Of a stretch of DNA of 64,000 bases, positions 55,554-64,000 are shown in pieces; positions within the stretch are counted from its first letter, which is position 1, and each line of letters begins with the position of its first letter. Location: positions 1 through 64,000 of the forward strand of contig NZ_JADGMQ010000007.1 of NCBI RefSeq assembly GCF_016124105.1. The letters run 5' to 3'. Origin of the DNA: Aquamicrobium zhengzhouense. GTDB lineage: Bacteria > Pseudomonadota > Alphaproteobacteria > Rhizobiales > Rhizobiaceae. The notes beneath the pieces were generated by a model that worked only from the letters and a program-made list of their open reading frames with translations, did no database searches and was not told where the DNA came from. The translations under genes were made by a program, and so were the position numbers.

Positions 55554-56408
55554 ATGAAGAGCAAGTTTTTCAAAAGCGTTGCCGCGGCCAGCATGGCCGT
55601 CTTGGTCGTGGGCGCGACAGCCGGATCGAGCCTTGCGCAGTCCTTGCTGGAAAAGGCGGAAGCGGGCGAAGCGATCCGGATCGGCTTCGCGAACGAGATC
55701 CCGTTTGCCTATCCGGGTGACGACGGCAGCCCCAAAGGTTTCGTCAACGTGATGACGATCGGCATTCTCAAGCAGATGGGCTACGAGAACATCGAGGCTG
55801 TGCAGACGGAGTGGGGCGGGCTGATCCCCGGGCTCAACGCCAACCGCTTCGATATCGTTACCGGCGGCATGAACATCCTTGCCAGCCGCTGTGAGAACAT
55901 CGCCTTCTCCGAACCAATCGCGACGGTGGGCGACGGTTTCATCGTGGCACCTGGAAATCCGAAGAACATCGGCAATTACGAGAGCCTGAACGAAGCCAGC
56001 GCCATCATGGTCACCGGAGCGGGTTACTCGAACATTGAAGCCGCCAAGGGTGCTGGCGTTCCGGAAGCTAGCATCATGCAGGTGCCCGGACCAACGGAAA
56101 TCCTTGCAGCGGTCAGGGCAGGACGCGCTGACGCTGGAGCCGGCACCTATTTCACCATGAAGCAGCTTGCGGACAGTTCCAACGGAACAGTTGAGGCAAC
56201 TGATCCGACCGCGATGCCGGAAGAATCCTTCAACTGGGCAGGCATCGGTTTCCGCAAGTCCGACCAGGAATTCCTCGACAAGTTCAACGCGGCGCTGAAG
56301 GAATATGTCGGGTCGGAAGGCATGATGTCGGCCGTTGCCGAATATGGCTACGCCGAAGCATCGTTGCCGGGCGATCAGACCACCGAATGGGTCTGCGCCA
56401 ACCGATAA
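55554..56408 (+). CDS. ehuB: Ectoine/hydroxyectoine-binding protein
   Basis: A 284-residue periplasmic binding protein of the polar amino acid class, with a signal peptide ending AGSSLAQ (about residue 29). EIPFAYPGDDGSPKGFVNVM and GGMNILASRCENIAFSEPI are typical of EhuB. Two cysteines, in ASRCEN and EWVCANR, may pair. AGGAGAG lies before the ATG at 55554. First gene of the rightward ectoine operon and probably its most abundant product, given the hairpin that follows it. Confidence 0.92.
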   Translation: MKSKFFKSVAAASMAVLVVGATAGSSLAQSLLEKAEAGEAIRIGFANEIPFAYPGDDGSPKGFVNVMTIGILKQMGYENIEAVQTEWGGLIPGLNANRFDIVTGGMNILASRCENIAFSEPIATVGDGFIVAPGNPKNIGNYESLNEASAIMVTGAGYSNIEAAKGAGVPEASIMQVPGPTEILAAVRAGRADAGAGTYFTMKQLADSSNGTVEATDPTAMPEESFNWAGIGFRKSDQEFLDKFNAALKEYVGSEGMMSAVAEYGYAEASLPGDQTTEWVCANR

Positions 56409-56422
56409 CAGCACGACCTTGC

Positions 56423-56444
56423 GCGGGCCGCGTCGCCGGCCCGC
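56423..56444 (+). other. Intercistronic hairpin after ehuB
   Basis: GCGGGCCG (56423-56430) and CGGCCCGC (56437-56444) form a perfect 8-bp stem with a 6-base loop and no T tract, 15 bases after ehuB. Stable hairpins after binding-protein genes often protect the upstream mRNA and raise its level relative to permease genes. Confidence 0.55.
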
Positions 56445-56515
56445 CGCTCCTTGCTGAACCTGGCAACAGGTGACTGCCTCCGCCCTCGTGGCGCTGTCGG
56501 AAAAGGCCGAGCGGC

Positions 56516-57181
56516 ATGTCCTACTTCGAATTCCTCAGCCAGTACGGCGACCGGATCATCAGCGGCACGCTGGTCACCATCGTCCTGACCGTCCTTGCTG
56601 CGCTGCTTGCCATGGCCATCGCGCTTGCCGCCGGGCTAATGCGCATGGCACCGAATGCCCTCGTTCGCGGGGTGGCGGTCGTCTATATCGAGATTTTCCG
56701 GGGAACGTCCCTTCTGGTCCAGCTCTACTGGATCTTCTTTGTTCTGCCGCTCTTTGGCATTTCGCTTGAGAAGTTTACCGCTGGCTTCGTCGCGGTCGGC
56801 ATGAACCTTGGCGCCTATGGCGCGGAACTCGTGCGCGGTGCCATCTTGTCCGTGCCCAAAGGGCAATGGGAAGCATCACTCGCTCTCAACATGTCGCCGG
56901 CCAAGCGAATGGTGCGGGTGATCTTGCCGCAAGCCCTGCTGATCATGCTGCCGTCCTGGGGCAACCTCCTGATCGAGCTGTTGAAGGGCACGGCGCTCGT
57001 TGCGCTGATCGCGGTCGCCGATCTCATGTTCCAGGTCAAGCAGATCAACGGCACCACCTTCCTGTCCGCTGAAACCTTCGGCACGGCGCTCGTCATCTAC
57101 TACATCATCGCCCGCTTCATGATCACGCCCTTCATGCGCTGGTTGGAGCGGGTCATGCAGCGCAAGCTGGGGAGGGCGTAG
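56516..57181 (+). CDS. ehuC: Ectoine/hydroxyectoine ABC transporter permease
   Basis: A 221-residue permease of the polar amino acid HisM/HisQ class with about five transmembrane segments. EIFRGTSLLVQLYWIFF and the EAA-type loop QWEASLALNMSPAKRMVRVI mark the family. It pairs with EhuD as a heterodimer. Its start follows AAAAGG; a 107-base gap with a hairpin separates it from ehuB. Confidence 0.9.
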   Translation: MSYFEFLSQYGDRIISGTLVTIVLTVLAALLAMAIALAAGLMRMAPNALVRGVAVVYIEIFRGTSLLVQLYWIFFVLPLFGISLEKFTAGFVAVGMNLGAYGAELVRGAILSVPKGQWEASLALNMSPAKRMVRVILPQALLIMLPSWGNLLIELLKGTALVALIAVADLMFQVKQINGTTFLSAETFGTALVIYYIIARFMITPFMRWLERVMQRKLGRA

Positions 57182-57183
57182 CG

Positions 57184-57852
57184 ATGCTTGACTGGCGCTG
57201 GGATTTTACCTTCGACATCCTGCCCCGGCTTCTTGTTGCCACCGGCAATACGCTGATGGCTGCCGGTTTCGGCTATGCGATTGCGGTGGTGCTGGGGCTC
57301 GTCTTTGCTCTGGCCCAACGCACGCCATCGCGCGTTCTCACCGTGCTCGTGCGCGAGATTGTCGAGTTCATCCGCTCGACGCCGCTCGTCTTGCAGATCT
57401 TCTTCGTCTTCTATGTCGGGCCGCAATTCGGGCTCAGGCTGTCACCCTGGACAGCCGGCATGATCGCGATCGGATTGCACTACGCGGCCTATCTTTCCGA
57501 GGTCTATCGCGGTGGTCTCGACAGTGTGCCGAAGGGCCAGTGGGAAGCCGCCACATCCCTGAACCTCTCGACCGCACGCACCTATTTTCGCGTCATCATT
57601 CCGCAGGCGATGCCACCGTCACTGGCGGGCATGGGCAATTACCTCGTCGGCATTCTCAAGGATACGCCGATGCTTTCCGTCATCGGCGTTGCCGAACTCA
57701 TGCACACCGCCAATGCGATCGGCTCCGAGACCTATCGCTTCCTTGAGCCCTACACGCTGGTCGGGATCATCTTCCTGGCCCTGTCACTACCGACCGCAGC
57801 CGCCATCCGCATTTTCGAAAGCTGGCTGCGCAAGAAACTGGGAATGATTTGA
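57184..57852 (+). CDS. ehuD: Ectoine/hydroxyectoine ABC transporter permease
   Basis: A 222-residue HisM/HisQ-class permease. EIVEFIRSTPLVLQIFFVFY and QWEAATSLNLSTARTYFRVI show the conserved N-terminal and EAA-loop segments. It starts two bases after ehuC and its TGA overlaps the ehuA ATG by one base, so stoichiometric translation of the membrane complex is likely. Confidence 0.9.
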   Translation: MLDWRWDFTFDILPRLLVATGNTLMAAGFGYAIAVVLGLVFALAQRTPSRVLTVLVREIVEFIRSTPLVLQIFFVFYVGPQFGLRLSPWTAGMIAIGLHYAAYLSEVYRGGLDSVPKGQWEAATSLNLSTARTYFRVIIPQAMPPSLAGMGNYLVGILKDTPMLSVIGVAELMHTANAIGSETYRFLEPYTLVGIIFLALSLPTAAAIRIFESWLRKKLGMI

Positions 57853-58673
57853 TGAGCGAAAAGCACCTGAGCGGCTTTCCCCTGAGCCTGGACGGACCGG
57901 ACCGGCCAATGGTCAGCTTTCGCAAGGTCACCAAGAGCTATGGCAGCCTGACCGTGCTGGACTCGCTGGATCTCGATGTTGCCGAGGGAGAGATGGTGAC
58001 GATCATCGGCCCCTCCGGGTCGGGGAAGACAACCGTCTTGCGCATGTTGATGACGCTCGAAAGCATTAATGGCGGGGTGATCTATGTCGACGGTGAGCCG
58101 CTGACCCACATGCCAAAGGGCGACCATCTCGTACCGGCAAACAGCCGCCATGTACGCCAGATCCGGTCGAAGATCGGCATGTGTTTCCAGCAGTTCAATC
58201 TGTTCCCGCACATGACGGCGCTGGAGAACTGCATGGAAGGCCCGGTGCACGTCCTTGGCATGTCCAAAAAGGACGCGCGTGAGCGTGCCGAAGACCTTCT
58301 CGCCATGGTTGGCATGGCGGATAAGCGCGATCAGCATCCTTCGCGGCTGTCTGGCGGGCAGCAGCAGCGGGTTGCAATTGCCCGTGCGCTGGCGATGCGA
58401 CCAAAGGTGATGCTGTTTGACGAGGTCACCTCCGCGCTTGATCCGGAAGTCATCGGCGAGGTCACCAACGTCATCCGCAAGCTCGTGTCGGAGTACAACC
58501 TTACCATGCTGATGGTCACCCATCAGATGGGTTTCGCCAAGGACATTTCCGACCGTATCTGCTTCTTCTACGGCGGCAAGATCGAAGAGCAGGGCTCTCC
58601 GGATCAGCTTTTCAGCAATCCGCAAAAAGAACGTACGCAGCAGTTTCTCAGCGCCGTGAAGGAGGCGATGTGA
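57852..58673 (+). CDS. ehuA: Ectoine/hydroxyectoine ABC transporter ATPase
   Basis: A 273-residue ATPase with Walker A GPSGSGKTT, Q-loop FQQFNLFPH, signature [14 protein letters not shown], Walker B VMLFDEVTSALD and switch MVTHQMGFA. The ATG at 57852 overlaps the ehuD TGA; a TTG one codon earlier is unlikely. An N-terminal extension of about 18 residues precedes the ABC domain. Its stop overlaps the eutB GTG (GTGA). Confidence 0.92.
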   Translation: MSEKHLSGFPLSLDGPDRPMVSFRKVTKSYGSLTVLDSLDLDVAEGEMVTIIGPSGSGKTTVLRMLMTLESINGGVIYVDGEPLTHMPKGDHLVPANSRHVRQIRSKIGMCFQQFNLFPHMTALENCMEGPVHVLGMSKKDARERAEDLLAMVGMADKRDQHPSRLSGGQQQRVAIARALAMRPKVMLFDEVTSALDPEVIGEVTNVIRKLVSEYNLTMLMVTHQMGFAKDISDRICFFYGGKIEEQGSPDQLFSNPQKERTQQFLSAVKEAM

Positions 58674-59677
58674 AACTTCAGATCGCTCATGTACTTTCAG
58701 CGCGGCAGACCATCGAAAAGAGCGTCATTCGCACGCCGCTGATCCCTTCGCCGTATATGAGTGGCGTTGCGGGCCAGGATTTCCTGCTGAAACTGGAGAA
58801 CACCCAGCCAAGTGGCGCATTCAAGCTGCGTGGTGCAGCCAATGCGCTCGCCAACCTTCCCGCAGGCGCCTTTGGCGTTACATGCTGCTCGACCGGCAAT
58901 CATGGACGCGCAATTGCTTACGCAGCCCGAGCGCGGGGACTTCGCGCCGTCATCTGCATGTCGGAACTGGTCCCGCAGGCCAAGGTGGACGGCATCAAGG
59001 CGCTTGGCGCAGAGGTGCGCATCGTTGGCAGAAGCCAGGACGATGCACTTCTGGAAAGCAGGCGACTGGCGCGGGACGAAAACCTCGTTGAAGTCCCGCC
59101 ATTCGATGATCCGCTGGTCATTGCGGGGCAGGGCACGATCGGTCTCGAACTCCTCGAAGACTGTCCGGACCTTTCGGCAATTCTGGTCCCTCTCTCGGGG
59201 GGCGGTCTTGCAGCCGGCATTGCGCTCGCCGCCAAGGAGATCAAGCCCTGGATCAAGGTCATTGGCGTGTCGATGAATCGCGGCGCGGCGATGCACGGCT
59301 CCATTCGTGCCGGACGCCCGATAGAGGTCGAGGAAGTTGCCAGCCTCGCCGACTCGCTTGGCGGGGGTATCGGCGTGGACAACAGTTTCACCTTCGCGAT
59401 GTGCCGCGACCTTCTCGACGATGTCATTCTCGTCTCGGAAGGCGAGATCTATGACGCGATGCAGACGCTTTATTTCGAAGACCGGCTGGTTGCCGAGGGA
59501 GCGAGCGTTGTCGGTATCGCTGCCATGAAGGCGGGCAGGATCGCTTCTCTTCGCGGTCCCGTCGCGACGATCATCACCGGACGCAACCTCGATATGGCAG
59601 CGTTCACCGATGTGGTTACCGGGAAGAGGGTGACGCTGGGCTCCGTGACGGTGGAGGGGCGAGCCTATGGCGCATGA
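58670..59677 (+). CDS. eutB: Hydroxyectoine utilisation dehydratase EutB
   Basis: A 335-residue fold-II PLP enzyme of the threonine dehydratase family. The PLP lysine is K52 in PSGAFKLRGAANAL and the phosphate loop lies in PLSGGGLAAG. In ectoine clusters EutB works with EutC (and usually EutA) to convert hydroxyectoine to ectoine. The GTG start at 58670 overlaps the ehuA stop by four bases, with GGAGG just upstream. No eutA lies between ehuA and eutB, unlike the Sinorhizobium arrangement. Confidence 0.9.
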   Translation: MKLQIAHVLSARQTIEKSVIRTPLIPSPYMSGVAGQDFLLKLENTQPSGAFKLRGAANALANLPAGAFGVTCCSTGNHGRAIAYAARARGLRAVICMSELVPQAKVDGIKALGAEVRIVGRSQDDALLESRRLARDENLVEVPPFDDPLVIAGQGTIGLELLEDCPDLSAILVPLSGGGLAAGIALAAKEIKPWIKVIGVSMNRGAAMHGSIRAGRPIEVEEVASLADSLGGGIGVDNSFTFAMCRDLLDDVILVSEGEIYDAMQTLYFEDRLVAEGASVVGIAAMKAGRIASLRGPVATIITGRNLDMAAFTDVVTGKRVTLGSVTVEGRAYGA

Positions 59678-60659
59678 GATCAAGATCCTCACCGAGACTG
59701 AACTGCGCGCGCTGGTGAAGCTCGACCTTGAGGCGATTGACGTGGTTGAACGTGCGTTTCGCGCTCTCGGCTCCGGCGACGTCGTCATGCCGCCGATCCT
59801 GTCCATGGCGATCCCGGAAGCAAATGGCGAGGTCGATGTAAAAACGGCCTATATTCGCGGCTTCGACGGCTTCGCCATCAAGGTCAGCCCCGGCTTCTTC
59901 AACAATCCGGCGCTCGGGCTTCCCAGCCTCAACGGGCTGATGATCCTTTTTTCGGCGAAGACAGGTCTGGTCGAGGCGCTGCTGCTCGATAACGGTTATC
60001 TCACGGACATCCGCACCGCTGCGGCAGGTGCCGTTGCAGCCCGCCATCTCGCACCCCGCGAGGTCACGACGGCAGGCGTAATTGGCACCGGTGTTCAGGC
60101 ACGGTTGCAAATCGAGGCGGCACATCTCGTTCGCCCGTTCAGCCGTGTGCTTGTGTGGGGACGGGATGCGCAAAAGGCGCAACGCTGTGCCGACGATATA
60201 GGTAGGAAGCTTGGGATCGAAGCGTTCGCGGTTGCTGATGCTGAGGAAGTCGTTGCCCAAAGCCAGCTGGTGGTGACAACGACACCGGCAGAGGAGCCCG
60301 TCCTGAAAGCGGGCTGGCTTCACCCCGGCCTGCACATCACCGCGATGGGCTCGGATCAGACAGGGAAGAACGAGATCGACCCTGCCGCGCTTGCCGCTGC
60401 AGATCTTTATGTCTGCGACCGGCTCAGCCAGGTTGAAGTGCTGGGCGAACTACGTGCCGCGATCAGTTCCGGTGTCTGGCAGAAGGGCACACCCCCTGAA
60501 CTTGGCGACATCCTTTCCGGCAAGCATCGCGCGAGAACCTCCGACGACGAAATCACGATCTGCGACCTGACCGGAACCGGCGCGCAAGACACCGCGATCG
60601 CGACTTTCGCAATCGAGATGGCACGCCAAAAGCGTTCCGGAACGGCAATCATCACCTGA
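59667..60659 (+). CDS. eutC: Ectoine utilisation protein EutC (ornithine cyclodeaminase family)
   Basis: A 330-residue NAD(P)-binding protein of the ornithine cyclodeaminase/mu-crystallin family. FAIKVSPGFFNNPALGLPS, DIRTAAAGAVAARHLAP and the Rossmann motif VIGTGVQARLQ are typical. It overlaps eutB by 11 bases. It should convert the EutB product toward ectoine, though the exact step is inferred from the described pathway, not from this sequence. Confidence 0.9.
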   Translation: MAHEIKILTETELRALVKLDLEAIDVVERAFRALGSGDVVMPPILSMAIPEANGEVDVKTAYIRGFDGFAIKVSPGFFNNPALGLPSLNGLMILFSAKTGLVEALLLDNGYLTDIRTAAAGAVAARHLAPREVTTAGVIGTGVQARLQIEAAHLVRPFSRVLVWGRDAQKAQRCADDIGRKLGIEAFAVADAEEVVAQSQLVVTTTPAEEPVLKAGWLHPGLHITAMGSDQTGKNEIDPAALAAADLYVCDRLSQVEVLGELRAAISSGVWQKGTPPELGDILSGKHRARTSDDEITICDLTGTGAQDTAIATFAIEMARQKRSGTAIIT

Positions 60660-60673
60660 GAAGATGCCAGGGC

Positions 60674-61162
60674 ATGCTGAAGCTGGATGACCGCGACCTC
60701 AAGATATTAGCCATCCTCAGCCGGGAAGGTCGGATTTCCAAGGCGGAACTGGCCAAGCGCGTCAACCTTTCGGCAGCGCCAGCCTGGGAGCGCCTGAAGC
60801 GGCTCGAAGATGCCGGCATCATCACGGGCTATCGGGCCGATATTCAGCTGCGAAAACTGTCGCCGCACGTAACCGTCTTCATGGCGGCTGAACTGGAGAC
60901 ACATCGCGTTCAGGACTTTCAGCTCTTCGAGCGAGCCATCGCGCCGCTGGACGAAGTTGTCTTCTGCTGGGCCGTAGGCGGTGGCTTTGACTACATATTG
61001 CAGATCGTTACCCGCGATATCGACAGCTACCAGCGTCTCGTTGACCATTTGCTGGAGGCCCGTGTCGGCCTTGCGCGCTACTTCACCTATGTCGTCACCA
61101 AGGCTGTCAAAAGCGCATCGCTGCCCCTGGAACAGCTGCTTGAAGGGCAGGCAAAGGAATGA
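60674..61162 (+). CDS. doeX: Lrp/AsnC-family regulator of ectoine catabolism
   Basis: A 162-residue Lrp/AsnC protein with an HTH (RISKAELAKRVNLSAAPAWERL) and a RAM domain (AVGGGFDYILQIVTRDIDSY). Its place between eutC and the aldehyde dehydrogenase gene matches DoeX/AsnC in other ectoine clusters, where it responds to pathway intermediates. A palindrome ATGATC-n6-GATCAT lies in the 113-base gap downstream, before doeC, and may be its site. Confidence 0.88.
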   Translation: MLKLDDRDLKILAILSREGRISKAELAKRVNLSAAPAWERLKRLEDAGIITGYRADIQLRKLSPHVTVFMAAELETHRVQDFQLFERAIAPLDEVVFCWAVGGGFDYILQIVTRDIDSYQRLVDHLLEARVGLARYFTYVVTKAVKSASLPLEQLLEGQAKE

Positions 61163-61240
61163 ACCCTGCTGGCCTCACATACCGAAGAAAATTCGGCGCG
61201 CGCTCCTTCGAACCCAACAATCATCGGCACCGGGCAGGGC

Positions 61241-61258
61241 ATGATCGTAGCAGATCAT
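61241..61258. promoter_or_regulatory. Candidate DoeX operator before doeC
   Basis: ATGATC (61241-61246) and GATCAT (61253-61258) form a perfect inverted repeat with a 6-base spacer, 18 bases before the doeC GTG. It lies in the only sizeable gap downstream of ehuC in the rightward operon. Assignment to DoeX is inferred. Confidence 0.4.
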
Positions 61259-61275
61259 CCTTGGGAGGACCTGCC

Positions 61276-62760
61276 GTGACTTCACTCGCCATATTCGAAA
61301 AGGCCAATCTCTCGGCCTTGAAAGACCCGCGACTGTTTCGCGAATTCGCCTATGTCGGCGGGGCATGGACCCAGGGCTCGAGCGAACAGACGATCAACGT
61401 TACGAATCCGGCAGACGGCTCACGCGTCGGGACGGTGCCAGCGCTCAATAAGGTCGATACGCAAGCCGCGATCGAAATGGCGCAAGAGGCCTTCGCCGAT
61501 TGGTCGAATGAGAGCCCCGGCACGCGGTCGAAATTGCTTCGCCATTGGCATGATCAGATCGTCGCTGCGCGCGATGATCTTGCTCGCCTGATGGTGCAGG
61601 AGCAGGGAAAGCCGCTCTCCGAAGCTCTCGGCGAGATCGACTATGCCGCATCCTTCGTCGAATTCTATGCTGAGGAAGCGAAGCGTCTCAATGTCGAGAG
61701 CGTAACATCGCATCTTGCCGGCGCGGATATGCGTATCACCCGCCAGCCACTCGGCGTCGCCGCGCTGGTCACACCGTGGAACTTTCCTTCGGCGATGCTG
61801 ACGCGCAAGGCAGCGGCTGCGATTGCTGCGGGCTGCACGATCGTGGCTCATCCATCGTCGGAAACGCCGTTCTCGGCGCTCGCCCTTGCCGAGCTTGCGG
61901 AGCGGGCTGGTTTCCCGCCCGGCGTGTTCAACGTTGTGACCGGTCATGCACCGCAGATCGGCGAAGTTCTCACCGCTTCGCCTATAGTGCGGATCGTTTC
62001 GTTCACCGGGTCAACCGAAGTGGGACGCCTCCTTTACGGCCAGTCCGCCCCGACGATTAAGCGCCTCGTCATGGAGCTTGGCGGGCACGCCCCGTTCATC
62101 GCTTTTGCCGATTGCGATCTTGAGCGCACCGTGGAGCATGCGATAGCGGCAAAGTTTGCTACCTCGGGCCAGGATTGCCTTGCCGCAAACCGCCTCTACA
62201 TCGAGCGGCCCATCTATGATCGTTTCGTCGAGGCCTTCGCCGACAAGGTCAGAGCCATGCGGATCGGGCCGGGGCTCAGTGATCCCGATATCGGCCCCCT
62301 CATCAATGGCCGAGCCATCGAAAAGCAGATCGAACATGTGACGGATGCGATGGCACGCGGTGCAAGGCTCATCGCAGGCGGCAAGGTTCATCAAGCTGGC
62401 CCGCTCTATTTTGAACCTTCAGTTCTGGCGGACGTTCCTGAAGACGCTGCCATTTTCCGCCAGGAGACGTTCGGACCCATCGCCGCTTTCGCGCCGTTTG
62501 ATGATGAAACCGAAGTGCTTGCGAAAGCCAACAGCACGGAAACTGCGCTTGTTGCCTATCTGCACACGGCAGACGCTGGCAGGATTGAGCGCATGACACG
62601 CCAACTGGATTTCGGAATGGTTGCGGTCAACCGCACCAAGATCACCGGTGCGCCGGTGCCGTTTGGTGGCTTCAAGCAGGCTGGCATCGGCCGCGAAGGC
62701 TCCCGCCACGGCATCGAAGCCTACACCGACCTCAAATATGTCTGCCGCTCGAATTCTTGA
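61276..62760 (+). CDS. doeC: Aldehyde dehydrogenase, probable aspartate-semialdehyde dehydrogenase of ectoine breakdown
   Basis: A 494-residue NAD(P)-dependent aldehyde dehydrogenase. It has N169 in TPWNFPSAM, E267 in MELGGHAPF and catalytic C301 in TSGQDCLAANR. In DoeC the product aspartate semialdehyde is oxidised to aspartate. The cofactor-binding Lys expected in the VxKPa segment is replaced by His (IVAHPSSETP, H192). GGAGG precedes the GTG at 61276; the longer frame to 61159 overlaps doeX without support. Order asnC-aldehyde dehydrogenase-aminotransferase is as in Ruegeria. Confidence 0.85.
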   Translation: MTSLAIFEKANLSALKDPRLFREFAYVGGAWTQGSSEQTINVTNPADGSRVGTVPALNKVDTQAAIEMAQEAFADWSNESPGTRSKLLRHWHDQIVAARDDLARLMVQEQGKPLSEALGEIDYAASFVEFYAEEAKRLNVESVTSHLAGADMRITRQPLGVAALVTPWNFPSAMLTRKAAAAIAAGCTIVAHPSSETPFSALALAELAERAGFPPGVFNVVTGHAPQIGEVLTASPIVRIVSFTGSTEVGRLLYGQSAPTIKRLVMELGGHAPFIAFADCDLERTVEHAIAAKFATSGQDCLAANRLYIERPIYDRFVEAFADKVRAMRIGPGLSDPDIGPLINGRAIEKQIEHVTDAMARGARLIAGGKVHQAGPLYFEPSVLADVPEDAAIFRQETFGPIAAFAPFDDETEVLAKANSTETALVAYLHTADAGRIERMTRQLDFGMVAVNRTKITGAPVPFGGFKQAGIGREGSRHGIEAYTDLKYVCRSNS

Positions 62761-62785
62761 TGCGGGAATTGCAGGAGGAATACCA

Positions 62786-64000
62786 ATGCTGACCAACGAC
62801 GTTCTGGACCAGTGGGATCGCGAGAACTTTTTCCACCCATCCACCCATCTTGCCCAGCATGCGCGCGGTGAAACTCCGACCCGCATCATCTCGGGCGGTG
62901 AGGGCGTCTATATCGAAGATCGCGACGGCAAGAGGCTGCTCGACGCATTTGCGGGCCTCTACTGCGTCAATGTCGGGTATGGCCGGCAGGAAATCGCCGA
63001 AGCAATTGCCGCGCAGGCAAAGGAGCTCGCCTATTATCACGCCTATGTCGGTCATGGCACCGAAGTCTCCATCACCCTTGCCAAGATGGTTCTGGAGCGC
63101 GCGCCGAAGAACATGTCGAAGGTCTATTTTGGCCTTGGCGGGTCCGACGCGAATGAAACCAACGTCAAGCTGATCTGGTATTACAACAACATTCTAGGAC
63201 GGCCGAAAAAGAAGAAGATCATCTCGCGCTGGCGGGGCTATCACGGATCCGGTCTCGTCACTGGCTCGCTGACCGGGCTGAAGCTCTTCCATGACAAGTT
63301 TGACCTGCCGCTGGAGGGCATCCTCCATACCGAGGCGCCGTATTTTTTCCGCAGGCCGGATCTTGGAATGAGCGAGGCTGACTTCGTCGCCTATTGCGTC
63401 GACGAGCTTGAAAAGATGATCGCGCGCGAAGGGGCCGACACCATCGCGGCCTTCATCGCTGAGCCGGTTCTGGGCACGGGCGGCATCGTTCCGCCACCCG
63501 CCGGTTACTGGCCTGCGATCCAGAAAGTTCTGAACCGGCACGACATTTTGCTGATCGCCGATGAGGTCGTCACCGGCTTCGGACGCCTTGGCTCGATGTT
63601 CGGCTCGGACCATTACGGCATCGAGCCCGATATCATCACCATCGCTAAGGGACTGACGTCGGCCTACGCGCCATTGTCAGGATCGATCATATCGAAGCGC
63701 ATGTGGAGCGTTCTTGAGCGTGGAACGGATGAAAATGGCGCGATCGGCCATGGCTGGACCTATTCTGCCCATCCGATTGGCGCAGCAGCCGGGATTGCCA
63801 ACCTCAAGCTCGTCGATTCACTCGGGCTGGTGAAGAATGCAGGCGAGACCGGCGCGTTCTTCAACGAAGCGATGAAGGCAGCGCTTGGCGATCATCCGCA
63901 TGTCGGCGAGATCCGCGGAGAGGGCATGCTGTGCGCAATCGAGTTTGTCGAAGATCGCGAGCAGCGTCGCTTCTTCGGCGCTGAAAAGAAGGTCGGGCCA
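62786..64000 (+). CDS. doeD: Class III aminotransferase, probable diaminobutyrate transaminase (partial)
   Basis: The first 405 residues of a class III PLP transaminase; the 3' end runs off the window. GLGGSDANETNVKLIWYYNN, the AEPVLGTGGIVPPP segment, DEVVTGFGRLG and K288 in TIAKGLTSAY (PLP lysine) are typical of omega-aminotransferases. In ectoine clusters this enzyme turns diaminobutyrate into aspartate semialdehyde for DoeC. AGGAGGAAT lies before the ATG, 25 bases after doeC. Confidence 0.88.
   Translation, partial: MLTNDVLDQWDRENFFHPSTHLAQHARGETPTRIISGGEGVYIEDRDGKRLLDAFAGLYCVNVGYGRQEIAEAIAAQAKELAYYHAYVGHGTEVSITLAKMVLERAPKNMSKVYFGLGGSDANETNVKLIWYYNNILGRPKKKKIISRWRGYHGSGLVTGSLTGLKLFHDKFDLPLEGILHTEAPYFFRRPDLGMSEADFVAYCVDELEKMIAREGADTIAAFIAEPVLGTGGIVPPPAGYWPAIQKVLNRHDILLIADEVVTGFGRLGSMFGSDHYGIEPDIITIAKGLTSAYAPLSGSIISKRMWSVLERGTDENGAIGHGWTYSAHPIGAAAGIANLKLVDSLGLVKNAGETGAFFNEAMKAALGDHPHVGEIRGEGMLCAIEFVEDREQRRFFGAEKKVGP

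Noticed and set aside
1-64000. CRISPR arrays, insertion sequences, tRNA or rRNA genes, prophage
   Set aside because: I looked for regularly spaced repeats, transposase genes, terminal repeats, cloverleaf folds and phage genes and saw none.

Overview
The window is about 64 kb of GC-rich chromosomal DNA with tightly packed genes, many 1-11 nt start/stop overlaps and few intergenic gaps. Gene content points to an aerobic alphaproteobacterium, most likely Hyphomicrobiales (Rhizobiales) or a near relative. The pointers are an acdS gene with a divergent Lrp-type regulator, an ehu/eut ectoine-utilisation cluster, the carboxyspermidine polyamine pathway, TRAP and Fbp-type ABC transporters, and a B12 riboswitch in front of a class I ribonucleotide reductase. 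This placement is inferred from gene families, not from a marker gene. I saw no rRNA, tRNA, CRISPR array, insertion sequence or prophage.

Layout. 1-2.5 kb: end of acetyl-CoA synthetase, the acdS/Lrp divergent pair and a 3-methyladenine glycosylase. 2.5-6.6 kb: trehalose metabolism, with a GH15 glycosidase converging on otsA-otsB. 6.6-9.4 kb: a two-component system with two PepSY proteins around a mirrored operator. 9.4-11.9 kb: spermidine synthesis (CASDH and CANSDC) behind a probable transcription attenuator. 12-16 kb: Nudix hydrolase, Tex and a DUF3008 protein. 15.9-19.6 kb: a three-gene Fbp-type ABC importer. 19.9-24.4 kb: CocE-type hydrolase, a Tat-exported peptide-binding protein and an XRE regulator. 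24.5-33.2 kb: a probable catabolic island with an IclR regulator, formylglycine-generating enzyme, secreted sulfatase, TRAP transporter, old yellow enzyme, MarR regulator and SnoaL-like protein. 33.3-42.8 kb: a second island with an Fbp-type ABC importer divergent from a class III CoA-transferase, a 2-hydroxyacyl-CoA dehydratase-like pair, a quinone-oxidoreductase-like enzyme and an IclR regulator. 42.9-45.1 kb: an acidic secreted protein and a frameshifted tannase/feruloyl esterase.

45-52 kb: class Ic ribonucleotide reductase genes nrdA-nrdB under a cobalamin riboswitch, then a cyanide-insensitive-type bd oxidase operon (cydAB plus a 37-residue accessory subunit). 52-64 kb: ectoine catabolism. 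Leftward run doeA, an M20 deacetylase and a GntR regulator; rightward run ehuBCDA, eutB, eutC, doeX, doeC and doeD, the last cut by the window end. The pathway reads as uptake, hydroxyectoine conversion, ring opening, deacetylation, transamination and oxidation to aspartate.

The most unusual content is the dehydratase-like pair, which appears to lack the iron-sulfur cysteines of its family and has no activase gene nearby. Next come the F-for-Y class Ic reductase under B12 control, the sulfatase/TRAP/ene-reductase island, and several well-formed palindromic operators placed between divergent genes.
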